A stretch of DNA of 64,000 bases from Gammaproteobacteria bacterium (GTDB lineage: Bacteria > Pseudomonadota > Gammaproteobacteria > CAISUE01), in NCBI GenBank assembly GCA_021156105.1, contig JAJNBD010000009.1, positions 52,994-116,993 of the forward strand, written 5' to 3'. Shown here in pieces: positions 18,443-27,604 of the stretch. Under the pieces are notes generated by a model that was not told the DNA's origin, did no database searches, and saw only the letters and a program-made list of their open reading frames with translations. The translations under genes and the position numbers were made by a program. How positions within the stretch are numbered: the first letter of the stretch is position 1; every line of letters starts with the position of its first letter.

Positions 18443-18473
18443 AAAAAAAAGCGAGAATTTTCTCGCTTTTTTT
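18443..18473. terminator. Bidirectional intrinsic terminator
   Basis: GCGAGAA-TT-TTCTCGC (18451-18466) has an A-run on its left and a T-run on its right, so it can end both hupB (plus strand) and the convergent coiled-coil gene (minus strand). Confidence 0.9.
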
Positions 18474-18515
18474 ATGTCAAATATGGTCGATCGAAGTTTG
18501 TTTTTAATTCAACTA

Positions 18516-19925
18516 TCAAGGACGAGGATTTACGAAGCTCGAAGTAGGTGGTTGTCTAACGCTGCTGGGTTGGGGGACAACAGGTGACCAAAGCCAATAA
18601 GTGGGCTGTTGGGGTGCTATTGTTGGCGGTGATAACAACGTATAGGTTTGCATTGGCGGTGCTGCTACCATTGGCTGTCGTACAGTTTGCAAGGGTGTAA
18701 TGGGTGGTTGGTTGCTATAAGGAGCAAAGATGCCAGCTGAGGCATTTGCCTCTGGGGATAGCGCGGTATATGCGATTGGGGGTTGTTTTGTCTTTTCTAG
18801 TTCGTTTTTTAGCATGCTATTTTCTGCTTGAAGACAAGCGTTGGCTTGCCTTAATTTCTCTGTAATTGCTTGATGGTGTTGTTGAGTTTTTTCCCTTTGT
18901 GTTTTTAATATTTCTATGGTCATGTCTTTTTCTTGAGCTAATGCATGTGCCCGGCCTTGATGTTTATGTACTAAAGATGTTGCCGCTTGCAATGCTTGCT
19001 GTGTCAGCTTTTGAAAACTTTGCTGTTGTGTTTCTGCTAGGGATCTCAATGCTTTATTTTTTTCTTTAAGTTGTTGCAGCGTGGCTTGCAAGGCTAGCAG
19101 CTGTTGATTTAGATCATCTTTTGCAATCTTCACAGAAGTGGCTATGTCGTCTTGAGCTGCATGAAAAGCAATAGGGCTTGCGGGCTCAGGTAGTGGAGTA
19201 GGATGACTCGATGTCTGCTGTATTACAATCTCGTCATTGCTTGGCGTGGCTTTTCTTTTGCGGCTAAACAGAGTTTCTCGTTGCGGATCTGTATTGGTCT
19301 GCATGCTATTCTCTGTGCTAAAAAGCGGGGATGTTAGTTGGTCTTGTGCTTTTCCCTGTGGGATGATGTTTGCTTCATTTTTCACAAATAGCGAAGTGAC
19401 ATAAGTTTTCTGTGCTGATGAAAGGTATGGTTTTGCGGGCGTCGATGCTATTTCTTCTCGCATTAACTTTTTAGTTTCACCGCGGGTAAAGCCTATTTCT
19501 TCATCACCTTTCATCAAGCTGCGAAGTTGTATTTCTTGCTCATTAATTTTAGTTCGTATTTTATTACGATCGCTTTTGACGTGTTTATAGCTATTGAGCT
19601 TTTCCAATAAACACTCAACCTCTTGCTGTAGGCTAGTAATATCTCGGCTGCATGCTTTGAAAGTATCGCTGCTTTTAAAATGCATGCAGCAATCAAGATA
19701 ACATTCAGCTAAAAATAGCTCTATTTGTTCTTCTTTTATGAGGGAGGATAAGCGGGACTTTTGTTCTTCTATATGAGCAGAAAAATTATATAATTTTTCA
19801 TAAGCGCCGTAAGTTTTTTGTTGGTTTTTAAAGTTCTGTAATTGTTGAATGGCATCAGCTGGTTTGTGTGTCAAGATATTATCTAAAAGCGTTTCGATCG
19901 TTTGGCCGAGAGTTGTTTTTTTCAT
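18516..19925 (-). CDS. Coiled-coil orphan protein with proline-rich tail
   Basis: A protein of 469 residues from the ATG at 19925 (a TTG nine codons upstream is the alternative). There is no signal peptide. The middle (roughly 250-370) is a long coiled coil rich in Gln, Leu, Lys and Glu; residues 375-469 are rich in Pro, Gln and Thr, ending SSFVNPRP. I recognise no domain. The tail resembles that of the orphan protein at 9877 in composition, and both may be substrates of a specialised secretion system, which is inference only. Confidence 0.65.
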   Translation of the reverse strand: MKKTTLGQTIETLLDNILTHKPADAIQQLQNFKNQQKTYGAYEKLYNFSAHIEEQKSRLSSLIKEEQIELFLAECYLDCCMHFKSSDTFKACSRDITSLQQEVECLLEKLNSYKHVKSDRNKIRTKINEQEIQLRSLMKGDEEIGFTRGETKKLMREEIASTPAKPYLSSAQKTYVTSLFVKNEANIIPQGKAQDQLTSPLFSTENSMQTNTDPQRETLFSRKRKATPSNDEIVIQQTSSHPTPLPEPASPIAFHAAQDDIATSVKIAKDDLNQQLLALQATLQQLKEKNKALRSLAETQQQSFQKLTQQALQAATSLVHKHQGRAHALAQEKDMTIEILKTQREKTQQHHQAITEKLRQANACLQAENSMLKNELEKTKQPPIAYTALSPEANASAGIFAPYSNQPPITPLQTVRQPMVAAPPMQTYTLLSPPTIAPQQPTYWLWSPVVPQPSSVRQPPTSSFVNPRP

Positions 19926-20023
19926 GAAGTGTATAATTTTTGTTTTAATCAAGCGGTTATCATGCCTTAAGTTTATGCTTTCCGCAAGTAAAAATTTGCC
20001 ATTAAAAACTATTCATTGAACGC

Positions 20024-20052
20024 TTGACCACTGTCAAAAGAAATGGCATAAT
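20024..20052 (+). promoter_or_regulatory. Promoter of the tRNA-Val/tRNA-Asp unit
   Basis: TTGACC (20024-20029), 17 bases, CATAAT (20047-20052): a near-consensus sigma70 promoter about 65 bases before tRNA-Val. A G+C-rich stretch follows the -10 box (gtgcggc), as in stringently controlled stable-RNA promoters. Confidence 0.68.
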
Positions 20053-20118
20053 GTGCGGCTTTCACGGTGAAGATATTTTAAGCGGTGAAATAAGAAGTTG
20101 TTTGGCCAAGATGTATTT

Positions 20119-20194
20119 GGGTGTTTAGCTCAGCTGGTAGAGCGTCTCCCTTACAAGGAGAGGGTCGGGGGTTCGAGTCCCTCAACACCCACCA
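20119..20194 (+). tRNA. tRNA-Val (anticodon TAC)
   Basis: 76 bases. Acceptor GGGTGTT pairs with AACACCC, CCA is encoded, the D-arm is AGCTCAGCTGGTAGAGC, the anticodon loop holds TAC between CTCCC/GGAG-type stems, and the T-loop is GGTTCGAGTCC. It is the first member of a tRNA pair. Confidence 0.96.
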
Positions 20195-20259
20195 TGAAAT
20201 CTGAGCCGTATGCGCCAAGCAAGCGGTAAAGTTTTTAAAAGTAGTATAGTGACACTTAT

Positions 20260-20336
20260 GGAGTGGTAGTTCAGCTGGTTAGAATACCGGCCTGTCACGC
20301 CGGGGGTCGCGGGTTCGAGTCCCGTCCACTCCGCCA
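20260..20336 (+). tRNA. tRNA-Asp (anticodon GTC)
   Basis: 77 bases. Acceptor GGAGTGG pairs with CCACTCC, CCA is encoded, the anticodon stem-loop CCGGCCTGTCACGCCGG contains GTC, and the T-loop is GGTTCGAGTCC. It follows tRNA-Val by 65 bases without an intervening terminator, so both probably come from one transcript. Confidence 0.96.
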
Positions 20337-20343
20337 GTTTAGA

Positions 20344-20378
20344 GCACATACATTGAATAAATGTATGTGCTTTTTTTT
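20344..20378 (+). terminator. Intrinsic terminator of the tRNA unit
   Basis: GCACATACATT and AATGTATGTGC form an 11-bp stem closed by a short A-rich loop and followed by a run of eight T, eight bases after the tRNA-Asp CCA. Confidence 0.92.
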
Positions 20379-20511
20379 GTCATTAGTTAAGGTCGCATGG
20401 CGCGATGCGACAACTCAGATTCTATCAGTCATAGCCAAGCCAGAAATTTGCATTTTTGCTTCATGACTCTTATCATAAGCGCTTTCAAAAACAGTTCTTA
20501 CTAGGATGTAT

Positions 20512-22065
20512 ATGCAGCTTAGGACTTTTGCTAAATATTCTCTTCTTTTTTTTACAACAACGACAACTCTGGCTGTAGTAGAAGCACACGCTGATGATAT
20601 TCCTCTTTATAGCATGCCAACTGCTTATGAACTGAATTACGAAGAAATCAAAATGCCACAAGGTGTAAATTCCATGGGTTTATTAGGTGGTGCTTACCGC
20701 TTTTATTTTACGCCATGGTTTTATGCAGGTCCTGCTGTTTATGGCGCAGCCAATGGCGAGAGCGGTGGCTTATTTATGTTGGGCGCTGTGGCTGGCTTAC
20801 AGCAGCATTTAGTTGGGCCTTTATCTGCTACAGAAAGTTTATATCTTGGCGGCGGCGGTGGCCGTTCTTCGCAAGTTGGCGGTGGTGCGATGGTCCAGCC
20901 GGGCGTTGGTTTACTTTATGATCTAAATCAAAACTGGCATCTTGGACTAAATTATAATATAACAAATTTTCCCAGCGGCCAGATTCATAGTAAACAATTA
21001 AGTTTATCTTTGCTTTTCTCGAGTAAGTGGTTATATACCCAAGCCCATTACGCAGGTGAGCATTTAAAAAGTTTAGAACAAATTAATTATCACGGGCAGG
21101 GTTTACTAAATTTTAGCCATAACTATTTATCTTTGATGGCAGAAGCCTATAAACCTGTTGGTAATGTGAAAGATAGTTTGGGCAATCCACAAACGCGAAC
21201 CATGGGGACAGTGGGATTCGAAATGGGTCATTACTTCACGCCACAAGCTTTCGGCTGGCTGAGAAGTTCTGGTGCATTTCATGGTGGCCCAAGCAATGGT
21301 TATATGGATGCTTTAGCCGGTGTTGGTTATCAATATCCGCTTGCTGGATCGTGGAGCTTAATTGGACAATTGGGTGCAGGTGCTGCAGGTGGTGGCAACG
21401 TTGATACGGGTGGTGGTTTTGCCTGGGAGCCAAGCCTTGGCTTGCAATATGATTTCACCCATTCTTTTGCAGCAAGATTAAGCGGTGGCTATCTTGATAC
21501 ACCAGGTGGAAAATTCCATGCGGCTGCATTTAATGGTAATGTAATTTATTATATCGATTTTGCCCATGAAGGTACGACAGCTGCACCACAATATGGCGAT
21601 TACCGTTTACAAGGTTGGAGCGCAGAAATCTTCAATCAAACATATTTGCATCCGCAGCGAGAAAATTCAAATTTAAGCAGTGCGGCAAATTTAATTGCAA
21701 TTCAATTAGACCAATCGATTACGCCAAGGTTTTATATGGCTTATCAAGGTGCAGGTGCATATCAAGGCACACGCGTCGGTGGTTTAGCAACTGGCATGAT
21801 TGGCCCCGGTTTACATACAAAAATGACCAGTGATACTGGCTGGCAGGCAAAAGCCGAATGGTTAGTAGGTGCTGGTGGCGGCGGAAACTTAGCTTTAGGC
21901 GGCGGGGCTATTACTGAACCTTTAGTTGGGGTTGACTATCATTTTACGCCCTACCTAGGCGCTGATGTTAGCGTCGGCCAGCTTAAAGCATTGAGCAGCA
22001 AATTAAATACGACCGTGATTAATGCGGGGATTAGTTTTAATTTTGCGAGTTTGAATGGTGGTTGA
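20512..22065 (+). CDS. Secreted glycine-rich protein, probable outer-membrane beta-barrel
   Basis: 517 residues from the ATG at 20512, favoured because AGGA lies five bases upstream; an ATG two codons earlier is too close to it. A Sec signal peptide ends near VVEAHA|DD. The rest alternates polar and hydrophobic residues in strands separated by glycine-rich turns and ends in a strand with terminal aromatic residues (ISFNFASLNGG). A pattern of G-rich turn, GGGA, P-x-V-G-x-x-Y recurs near residues 110-145 and 460-490, suggesting two related halves. I do not recognise the family. It lies immediately before the polysaccharide locus and may or may not belong to it. Confidence 0.68.
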   Translation: MQLRTFAKYSLLFFTTTTTLAVVEAHADDIPLYSMPTAYELNYEEIKMPQGVNSMGLLGGAYRFYFTPWFYAGPAVYGAANGESGGLFMLGAVAGLQQHLVGPLSATESLYLGGGGGRSSQVGGGAMVQPGVGLLYDLNQNWHLGLNYNITNFPSGQIHSKQLSLSLLFSSKWLYTQAHYAGEHLKSLEQINYHGQGLLNFSHNYLSLMAEAYKPVGNVKDSLGNPQTRTMGTVGFEMGHYFTPQAFGWLRSSGAFHGGPSNGYMDALAGVGYQYPLAGSWSLIGQLGAGAAGGGNVDTGGGFAWEPSLGLQYDFTHSFAARLSGGYLDTPGGKFHAAAFNGNVIYYIDFAHEGTTAAPQYGDYRLQGWSAEIFNQTYLHPQRENSNLSSAANLIAIQLDQSITPRFYMAYQGAGAYQGTRVGGLATGMIGPGLHTKMTSDTGWQAKAEWLVGAGGGGNLALGGGAITEPLVGVDYHFTPYLGADVSVGQLKALSSKLNTTVINAGISFNFASLNGG

Positions 22066-22110
22066 TATAATCTGAAGCCCATCTTTGTTGGGCTGAAAAC
22101 GGAGTAATAC

Positions 22111-22515
22111 ATGCAAGAACCGAGGATTTTAGAGTTACCTAGAATTATAGACCCTCGCGGAAGTTTAACATTTATTGAAAATGCAAAGCATATTCCTTTT
22201 GAAGTTAAAAGGGTTTTTTATGTCTATGATGTTCCTACGGCTGAATATCGAGGTGCTCATGCACATAAAGAATGCGAGCAATTTATTATTTGTCTTTCTG
22301 GTGGACTAGATGTGGAGACAGATACTGGCTTTAGAAAAGAGACTTATCACATAAATCGTCCTTGGGTAGGCTTATATATACCGCCTATGGTATGGGCTGC
22401 AGAAAAAAATTTTGATTCTGGCTCAGTTTACCTTGTATTAACCTCCATGTTTTTTGATGAAGAAGATTACTATCGTAATTATCAAGAATTTTTAGAGGCG
22501 GTAAAAAAAACATGA
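22111..22515 (+). CDS. fdtA: dTDP-4-keto-6-deoxyhexose 3,4-ketoisomerase (FdtA/QdtA-like)
   Basis: A 134-residue cupin of the WxcM/FdtA type: RGSLTFIEN near the start, the His motif [12 protein letters not shown] (about 49-60) and PPMVWAAEK near residue 92. The enzyme moves the keto group of dTDP-4-keto-6-deoxyglucose from C4 to C3, giving the substrate of the next gene's aminotransferase. FdtA (galacto product) and QdtA (gluco product) cannot be told apart by eye. It overlaps the aminotransferase by four bases. The genes for dTDP-4-keto-6-deoxyglucose (rmlA, rmlB) are not in the window. Confidence 0.87.
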   Translation: MQEPRILELPRIIDPRGSLTFIENAKHIPFEVKRVFYVYDVPTAEYRGAHAHKECEQFIICLSGGLDVETDTGFRKETYHINRPWVGLYIPPMVWAAEKNFDSGSVYLVLTSMFFDEEDYYRNYQEFLEAVKKT

Positions 22516-23624
22516 CCAAGCATATTCCTTTCTTAGATTTAAAAGCACCTTATATAGAGTTAAAAGAAGAAATCGATAATGCAATAGCACGTACCCTTAA
22601 TAGTGGTTGGTATTTACTAGGGGAGGAGCTCAAACAATTTGAGCAGGAATATGCTAATTATATTGGCGCTAAGTATTGCGTTGGTGTCGGCAACGGCTTA
22701 GAAGCAATTGAATTAATACTGCGTGCTTATGATATTGGCCCTGGCGATGAAGTTATTGTGCCTTCAAATACTTATATAGCAACATGGCTCGCAGTAACTT
22801 ATGTGGGAGCAAAGGTTGTCCCTGTTGAACCGCGGATTGAGACATATAATATTGATCCAGCCTTGATTGAGGCAGCTGTCACCGATAAAACAAAAGCGAT
22901 ATTAGTAGTTCATCTTTATGGACAGCCAGCTGAAATGGATGCAATTAACGCAATTGCTAAAAAATATGGCCTTAAAGTGATTGAAGACGCTGCGCAGGCT
23001 CATGGAGCTACTTATCATGATAAAAAAACTGGTGCTTTAGGTGACGCTGCTGCATTTAGTTTTTATCCTGGAAAAAATTTAGGTGCTTTTGGTGATGCAG
23101 GGGCAGTAACAACTAATGATGGGGAGCTGGCGGAGCGAGTTGCGACATTACGTAATTATGGCTCACAGAAAAAATATTACAATGAAGAGCTTGGTGTAAA
23201 TTCACGGTTAGATGAAATTCAAGCAGCTGTTTTAAGGGTAAAGCTAAAATACCTTGATGAGTGGAACCAACGTAGGCAAGCTCAAGCAAAGCAATATTTA
23301 GACTACTTATCCGCAAATGAGTTTGTATTACCGTATTGTATAGACGAAGCTAAATCCGCATGGCACTTGTTTGTTGTCAGAACTTCTCAACGTCAACCAT
23401 TACAAGAGGTATTAGCAGAAAAAAAAATTCAAACACTTATTCACTATCCTGTTCCACCACATTTGCAAAAAGCTTATTCGAGTTTAGCTTATACGAAGGG
23501 TTCTTTCCCAATTGCTGAACTAATTAGCGAGCAAACATTAAGTTTACCAATAGGGCCGCATTTATCGATGGATAAATCGCAAGTGATTATCGATTTTGTA
23601 AACGACTACATAAAGAGGGTTTAA
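22512..23624 (+). CDS. fdtB: Sugar 3-aminotransferase, DegT/DnrJ/EryC1 family (FdtB-like)
   Basis: 370 residues. The PLP-binding Lys is Lys188 in [27 protein letters not shown] (about 156-166) supplies the PLP-contact Asp. The phrase N-L-G-A-F-G-D-A-G is typical of 3-aminotransferases of the FdtB/QdtB group. It would place an amino group at C3 of the dTDP-3-keto sugar made by the preceding isomerase. The two genes overlap (ATGA). Confidence 0.9.
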   Translation: MTKHIPFLDLKAPYIELKEEIDNAIARTLNSGWYLLGEELKQFEQEYANYIGAKYCVGVGNGLEAIELILRAYDIGPGDEVIVPSNTYIATWLAVTYVGAKVVPVEPRIETYNIDPALIEAAVTDKTKAILVVHLYGQPAEMDAINAIAKKYGLKVIEDAAQAHGATYHDKKTGALGDAAAFSFYPGKNLGAFGDAGAVTTNDGELAERVATLRNYGSQKKYYNEELGVNSRLDEIQAAVLRVKLKYLDEWNQRRQAQAKQYLDYLSANEFVLPYCIDEAKSAWHLFVVRTSQRQPLQEVLAEKKIQTLIHYPVPPHLQKAYSSLAYTKGSFPIAELISEQTLSLPIGPHLSMDKSQVIIDFVNDYIKRV

Positions 23625-23627
23625 TCT

Positions 23628-24383
23628 GTGCATGCTGATCAAGTTGTATTAGTTAGTGGTGGTATGGGGGTAATTGGCAGCGAAATCTGTCGTCATTTTT
23701 TGAGCCAGTCATTTACCGTGGTTGCTACGGCTAATCGTAAAAGTTTTAATCAGACAGATATTGATCAATGGTATTTGAATTTTTCTGATTTAGAAAAGGC
23801 ACGCTTGCATATTTTTCCTGTAGATGTCACAGATTTTTCTGACTGTCAAAAGCTGATAAATAAAATTTTATCAGAGGTTGGAGCTATTCAAGTATTAGTC
23901 AATAATGCAGGTATTATCAGGGATGGAATGTTTAAAAAAAGTCAATATGAAGACTGGTTTGATGTTATCAATGTTAACTTAATTGGTGCGCTTAATATGA
24001 GTCGTGCAGTGATTAATCATATGATTGATAGCAATTACGGACGTATTATTAATATTTCATCCGTTAATGGACAAAAAGGTCAGTTGGGGCAAGTCAATTA
24101 TTCGGCGTCTAAAGCTGGTTTATATGGTTTTACTAAGGCTTTAGCGCAAGAAGTTATTCGTCACAATATAACAGTCAATGCTGTTTCTCCTGGGTATGTG
24201 GAGTCTGGGATGACGGAAAAAATGAAGGAAGAGGTGCGCCAGAAAATATTAGATACGATCCCTGCTGGCCGCTTTGCAAAGCCTTCTGAAATCGCAAGGG
24301 CCGTTAACTTTTTAGCAGATCCTGAAAGTGCTTACATTACAGGTATTAATTTTCCAATTAATGGTGGCCAATATTTATCATGA
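23628..24383 (+). CDS. PhaB-like short-chain ketoreductase
   Basis: 251 residues from a GTG start (23628), 3 bases after fdtB. Classical SDR: nucleotide motif VSGGMGVIGS, NNAG near 92-95, and Ser144/145, Tyr158 and Lys162. The stretches SGGMG-x-IG-x-EIC, INISSVNGQKGQLGQVNYSA and VSPGYVESGM are closest, as I recall the family, to acetoacetyl-CoA reductases (PhaB), more than to generic FabG. The reaction would be NADPH reduction of an acetoacetyl thioester to (R)-3-hydroxybutyryl. Its stop overlaps the acyltransferase start by four bases, so the product may be the acyl donor there. Confidence 0.82.
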   Translation: MHADQVVLVSGGMGVIGSEICRHFLSQSFTVVATANRKSFNQTDIDQWYLNFSDLEKARLHIFPVDVTDFSDCQKLINKILSEVGAIQVLVNNAGIIRDGMFKKSQYEDWFDVINVNLIGALNMSRAVINHMIDSNYGRIINISSVNGQKGQLGQVNYSASKAGLYGFTKALAQEVIRHNITVNAVSPGYVESGMTEKMKEEVRQKILDTIPAGRFAKPSEIARAVNFLADPESAYITGINFPINGGQYLS

Positions 24384-25057
24384 CAAATTCTATTTCTACA
24401 CTTGCAGTAATTGGTAAAAACGTCAGCTTGGGCGAAGGGGTGGTCATCCATCCTTTTGTGGTTATTAATGATAATGTGATTATAGGAAATAATGTTGAAA
24501 TTTTTCCTGGAGCTTATATTGGCAAAGAACCTAAGGGTGCTGGGGCGCTTGCAAGAAAGATAGAGTTTGAGAAACTTGTTACGATTGGGGATAACTGCTC
24601 AATAGGGCCGCATGCGACTATTTATTATGATGTGGAAATCAAAAATAATGTATTAGTAGGTGATTGTGCTTCGATTCGTGAAGGTTGTAAGATTGGCCAA
24701 TATTGTGTTATTAGCAGGTGTGTAACCATCAATTACAATGTAACTATAGGTGATTATACAAAAATCATGGATTCTACACATATAACAGGGGATTGCATGA
24801 TTGGTAAGCATGTATTTATTGGAATGTTGGTTGCAACCTCTAATGATAATAAATTAGGTGGCCAAGGATATAGTGACTCTCATGTGGTAGGTCCTACGAT
24901 TGAAGATTATGCGGCAATTGGTTCTGGGGCTAGTATTTTTGCTAGCATTCGTGTAGGTGAAGGAGCAATAGTAGGTTCAAATGCTGTGGTAACAAAAGAT
25001 GTTCCATCAAGGAAAGTTGTGATGGGAATTCCTGCACGTGAAGTTAGAGATGCTTAA
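24380..25057 (+). CDS. Hexapeptide-repeat N-acyltransferase (FdtC-like)
   Basis: 225 residues, nearly all left-handed beta-helix hexapeptide repeats ([I/V]-G-x-x-[A/V/C]-x), with a loop near residues 50-60 and closing motif SNAVVTKDVPSRKVVMGIPAREV. By context it acylates the C3 amino group of the dTDP-3-amino sugar made by fdtA and fdtB. FdtC uses acetyl-CoA, but the PhaB-like gene directly before it suggests a 3-hydroxybutyryl donor. It meets the flippase gene with a one-base overlap. Confidence 0.84.
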   Translation: MTNSISTLAVIGKNVSLGEGVVIHPFVVINDNVIIGNNVEIFPGAYIGKEPKGAGALARKIEFEKLVTIGDNCSIGPHATIYYDVEIKNNVLVGDCASIREGCKIGQYCVISRCVTINYNVTIGDYTKIMDSTHITGDCMIGKHVFIGMLVATSNDNKLGGQGYSDSHVVGPTIEDYAAIGSGASIFASIRVGEGAIVGSNAVVTKDVPSRKVVMGIPAREVRDA

Positions 25058-26325
25058 TGCAACCGATGAATTTATTTAAAACAACATTATGGTCTGGATT
25101 AGCTGTTGCTATTAAAACATTTTCAAATTTATTAATATCAAAAGTGCTTGCTCTATATGTGGGGCCATCAGGATTTGCAGTGTTAGGACAATTTCAAAAT
25201 ATTGTGCAAACAGCCCAGGTGTTTTCTGGCAGCATGGTGCAACAAGGGGTGATAAAATATACGGCTGAATTTTATGATGAACCTATAGAAAAAATTAAAT
25301 TTTGGCAGGCAGCATTTAAAATTATTGTTTACTCTTCTTTGTTACTTGCTGTAATACTCGTAAGCTCCTCTCATTGGCTTGCGGCTAGAGCTCTGCATTG
25401 TCCTAACTACAGTTATCTATTTATTGCACTTGGATTAGTTATATTCTTCTATGTAATGAATAATTTTCTATTGGCTATCTTGAATGGTGAAAAAGAAATA
25501 AAAAGCTATAGTTATTATAGTATTATTTTAAGCTTACAGGGCTTGGTTTTAACGGTAATATTGACGTCTGTTTTTAAACTGCCCGGAGCATTATGGTCTT
25601 TGCTTTTAAACCAATCACTGATTTTTCTTTTCTTCTATCCTTTTCTCAAAAAAAAGCTGCCTATAAAGATAAAGCAGTTATGGGGGAATGTAGAAAAAAT
25701 TTACATAAAAAAATTATTGGTTTTCGGTGCGATGAGTGTTGTCTCAGCCATTGCTTTGCCTTGTACCCAGATTGCTATACGGACGTTAATTATTCATAAA
25801 CTTTCAGTGGAGGCGGCGGGCTATTGGCAAGCGGTAACAAGAATATCAGATAGTTATTTGGCAATTATTACGTCAGTGCTCAGTGTTTACTATCTGCCTA
25901 AACTGTCTTCATTAAAAAACTATGTATCTTTGAAGGGGGAAATTCTTCAGGCTTATAAATATATTTTACCCGCAACAATACTGCTAGCTTTGCTCATTTT
26001 TCTATTAAAAAAGCCTATTGTTTATGTTCTTCTTTCAAAGAAGTTCTTGCCTATCCTACCTTTAATTGGTGCGCAGTTGATTGGAGATATTTTGAAAATA
26101 GGTTCATGGCTGCTTGGGTTTGTTATGTGGGCAAAAGGAAATATTAAATTATTTATCTTGACGGAAGTTATTTTTTCTTTTACTTATTTTTTATTTGCCT
26201 GGATAGGAATACAATATTTCGAGCTAATAGGAGTGTTATCTGCTTTTTGTTTAAATTATTTTTTATATTGGATAACTATTGGGTATTTTTTAAATAGAAA
26301 TATAAAGTCAGGACTATCGGAGTAA
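25057..26325 (+). CDS. wzx: Polysaccharide repeat-unit flippase, Wzx type
   Basis: 422 residues with about twelve hydrophobic segments and the family N-terminal pattern (LFKTTLWSGLAVAIKTFSNL, then VLALYVGPSGFAVLGQFQN), as in O-antigen translocases WzxE and related MOP proteins. It would move undecaprenyl-diphosphate-linked repeat units across the inner membrane. The sequence is markedly AT-rich compared with the housekeeping genes, as usual for O-antigen genes. It is coupled to the upstream acyltransferase gene. Confidence 0.88.
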   Translation: MQPMNLFKTTLWSGLAVAIKTFSNLLISKVLALYVGPSGFAVLGQFQNIVQTAQVFSGSMVQQGVIKYTAEFYDEPIEKIKFWQAAFKIIVYSSLLLAVILVSSSHWLAARALHCPNYSYLFIALGLVIFFYVMNNFLLAILNGEKEIKSYSYYSIILSLQGLVLTVILTSVFKLPGALWSLLLNQSLIFLFFYPFLKKKLPIKIKQLWGNVEKIYIKKLLVFGAMSVVSAIALPCTQIAIRTLIIHKLSVEAAGYWQAVTRISDSYLAIITSVLSVYYLPKLSSLKNYVSLKGEILQAYKYILPATILLALLIFLLKKPIVYVLLSKKFLPILPLIGAQLIGDILKIGSWLLGFVMWAKGNIKLFILTEVIFSFTYFLFAWIGIQYFELIGVLSAFCLNYFLYWITIGYFLNRNIKSGLSE

Positions 26326-26326
26326 A

Positions 26327-27580
26327 ATGAACATTTTGTTTTTATGCTCGCAAATGGGGCTAGGCGGAATTGAAACAATGACGCTAAGGATGGCTCAAAA
26401 TAAAAATAAATTTGATGGATTTATTTTTTTATTTTTAAAAAAGCCTAAGTTTACACAACTATTAGACCAATTAAAGGCAACAGATAGCCTGGTAATTGAT
26501 AATTTAAACCTTGCTTTAATGCTACTGTTTGGGTTGGGTAGGAAAAAGCTTCTTCGCATCCTAGAAAAAAATGGAGTACAAAAAATAGACTGCATTTATG
26601 CTTTTAATATACAATCTTTAGTATTTGCTCTTTTTTTAAGAAAAATATTAGGCTGCTCTAAAATATGTGTGGGTGTATATCATCCTAATGAATATTTATG
26701 GGAAAAAAAACATGCTTCTTTCATGCAGAAATTATCTAAATCAATATTAGATAAGTGGCCTGCGAGTAATCTTTTCTTTATGAATGCAGCAACTAAAGAA
26801 GCCAATATTAATATTCTTGGTGATAGATTAGCGGCTTCTCCTATTGTGAACGTAATGGTTGATATTAAAAGGTTTTCTCCGAATGATCATGTGCCTAAAA
26901 AATACAAAATTGTTTCTGTGGGAAGGATTACGGGTTTTAAGACATATAACTTTTATATGTTGCCGATCATTAAAAAACTGCACAAGAAATATCCTGAAAT
27001 AAGCTACCACATTTACGGTCATGGAGAGCTAGAAGAAAGGTTGGTTAATGAGATAAAAGAACATAACGCAGAGCAATTTATTCATTTTCATGGCCCTGTG
27101 GCATATGATGAATTACCTCATGTTTTTAGTGAGGCGTATTTATTTATTGGTTGTGGAACAGCATTAGTAGAGGCTGCTGCTGCTGGGGTGCCTTCTTTAA
27201 TAGCTTTGCTTACAGATAGGCCATTAACTTATGGTTGGTTTGGGATGGGTAGCGATTATAATTTTGGTGAATATGAAAAAGGAATGGAGTTTTTAACTTA
27301 CCCAGATCTTATAGAGAAACTTATTGAGGCAGATAATGATAGTTACGTTGAAGTTTCAAAAAAGATGGTTCAAAGCGCCGAAAAATTTTCTATAGAAAAT
27401 GGAATGAGTCAATTTATTGACTGCATAAAAAAAGCAGAGAATATAGACTGCAATTTTTCGCGTGTACTATTATTGAAATTTTTAACGCACTTTGTATTTT
27501 GGCGTATGGCTAATAAGTTTGGGATTATTGCTCCTTACCAAAAACGATATTTAGAGTTGGCAAATCATTACCCAGCTTGA
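26327..27580 (+). CDS. Glycosyltransferase, GT-B fold (GT4-like)
   Basis: 417 residues. The N-terminal motif is FLCSQMGLGGIETMTLRMA; the C-terminal nucleotide-binding half begins KYKIVSVGRITGFKTYN (about 188-205), followed by YHIYGHGELEERL and the donor-site region LFIGCGTALVEAAAAGVPS. It lacks a clear E-x(7)-E of standard GT4 enzymes but has a related E-A-A-A-A-G-V-P. It should add one sugar of the repeat unit at the cytoplasmic membrane face; donor and linkage are unknown. AT-rich, one base after wzx. Confidence 0.82.
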   Translation: MNILFLCSQMGLGGIETMTLRMAQNKNKFDGFIFLFLKKPKFTQLLDQLKATDSLVIDNLNLALMLLFGLGRKKLLRILEKNGVQKIDCIYAFNIQSLVFALFLRKILGCSKICVGVYHPNEYLWEKKHASFMQKLSKSILDKWPASNLFFMNAATKEANINILGDRLAASPIVNVMVDIKRFSPNDHVPKKYKIVSVGRITGFKTYNFYMLPIIKKLHKKYPEISYHIYGHGELEERLVNEIKEHNAEQFIHFHGPVAYDELPHVFSEAYLFIGCGTALVEAAAAGVPSLIALLTDRPLTYGWFGMGSDYNFGEYEKGMEFLTYPDLIEKLIEADNDSYVEVSKKMVQSAEKFSIENGMSQFIDCIKKAENIDCNFSRVLLLKFLTHFVFWRMANKFGIIAPYQKRYLELANHYPA

Positions 27581-27604
27581 GTTCTTATATTTTAGTGTGT
27601 TTCT

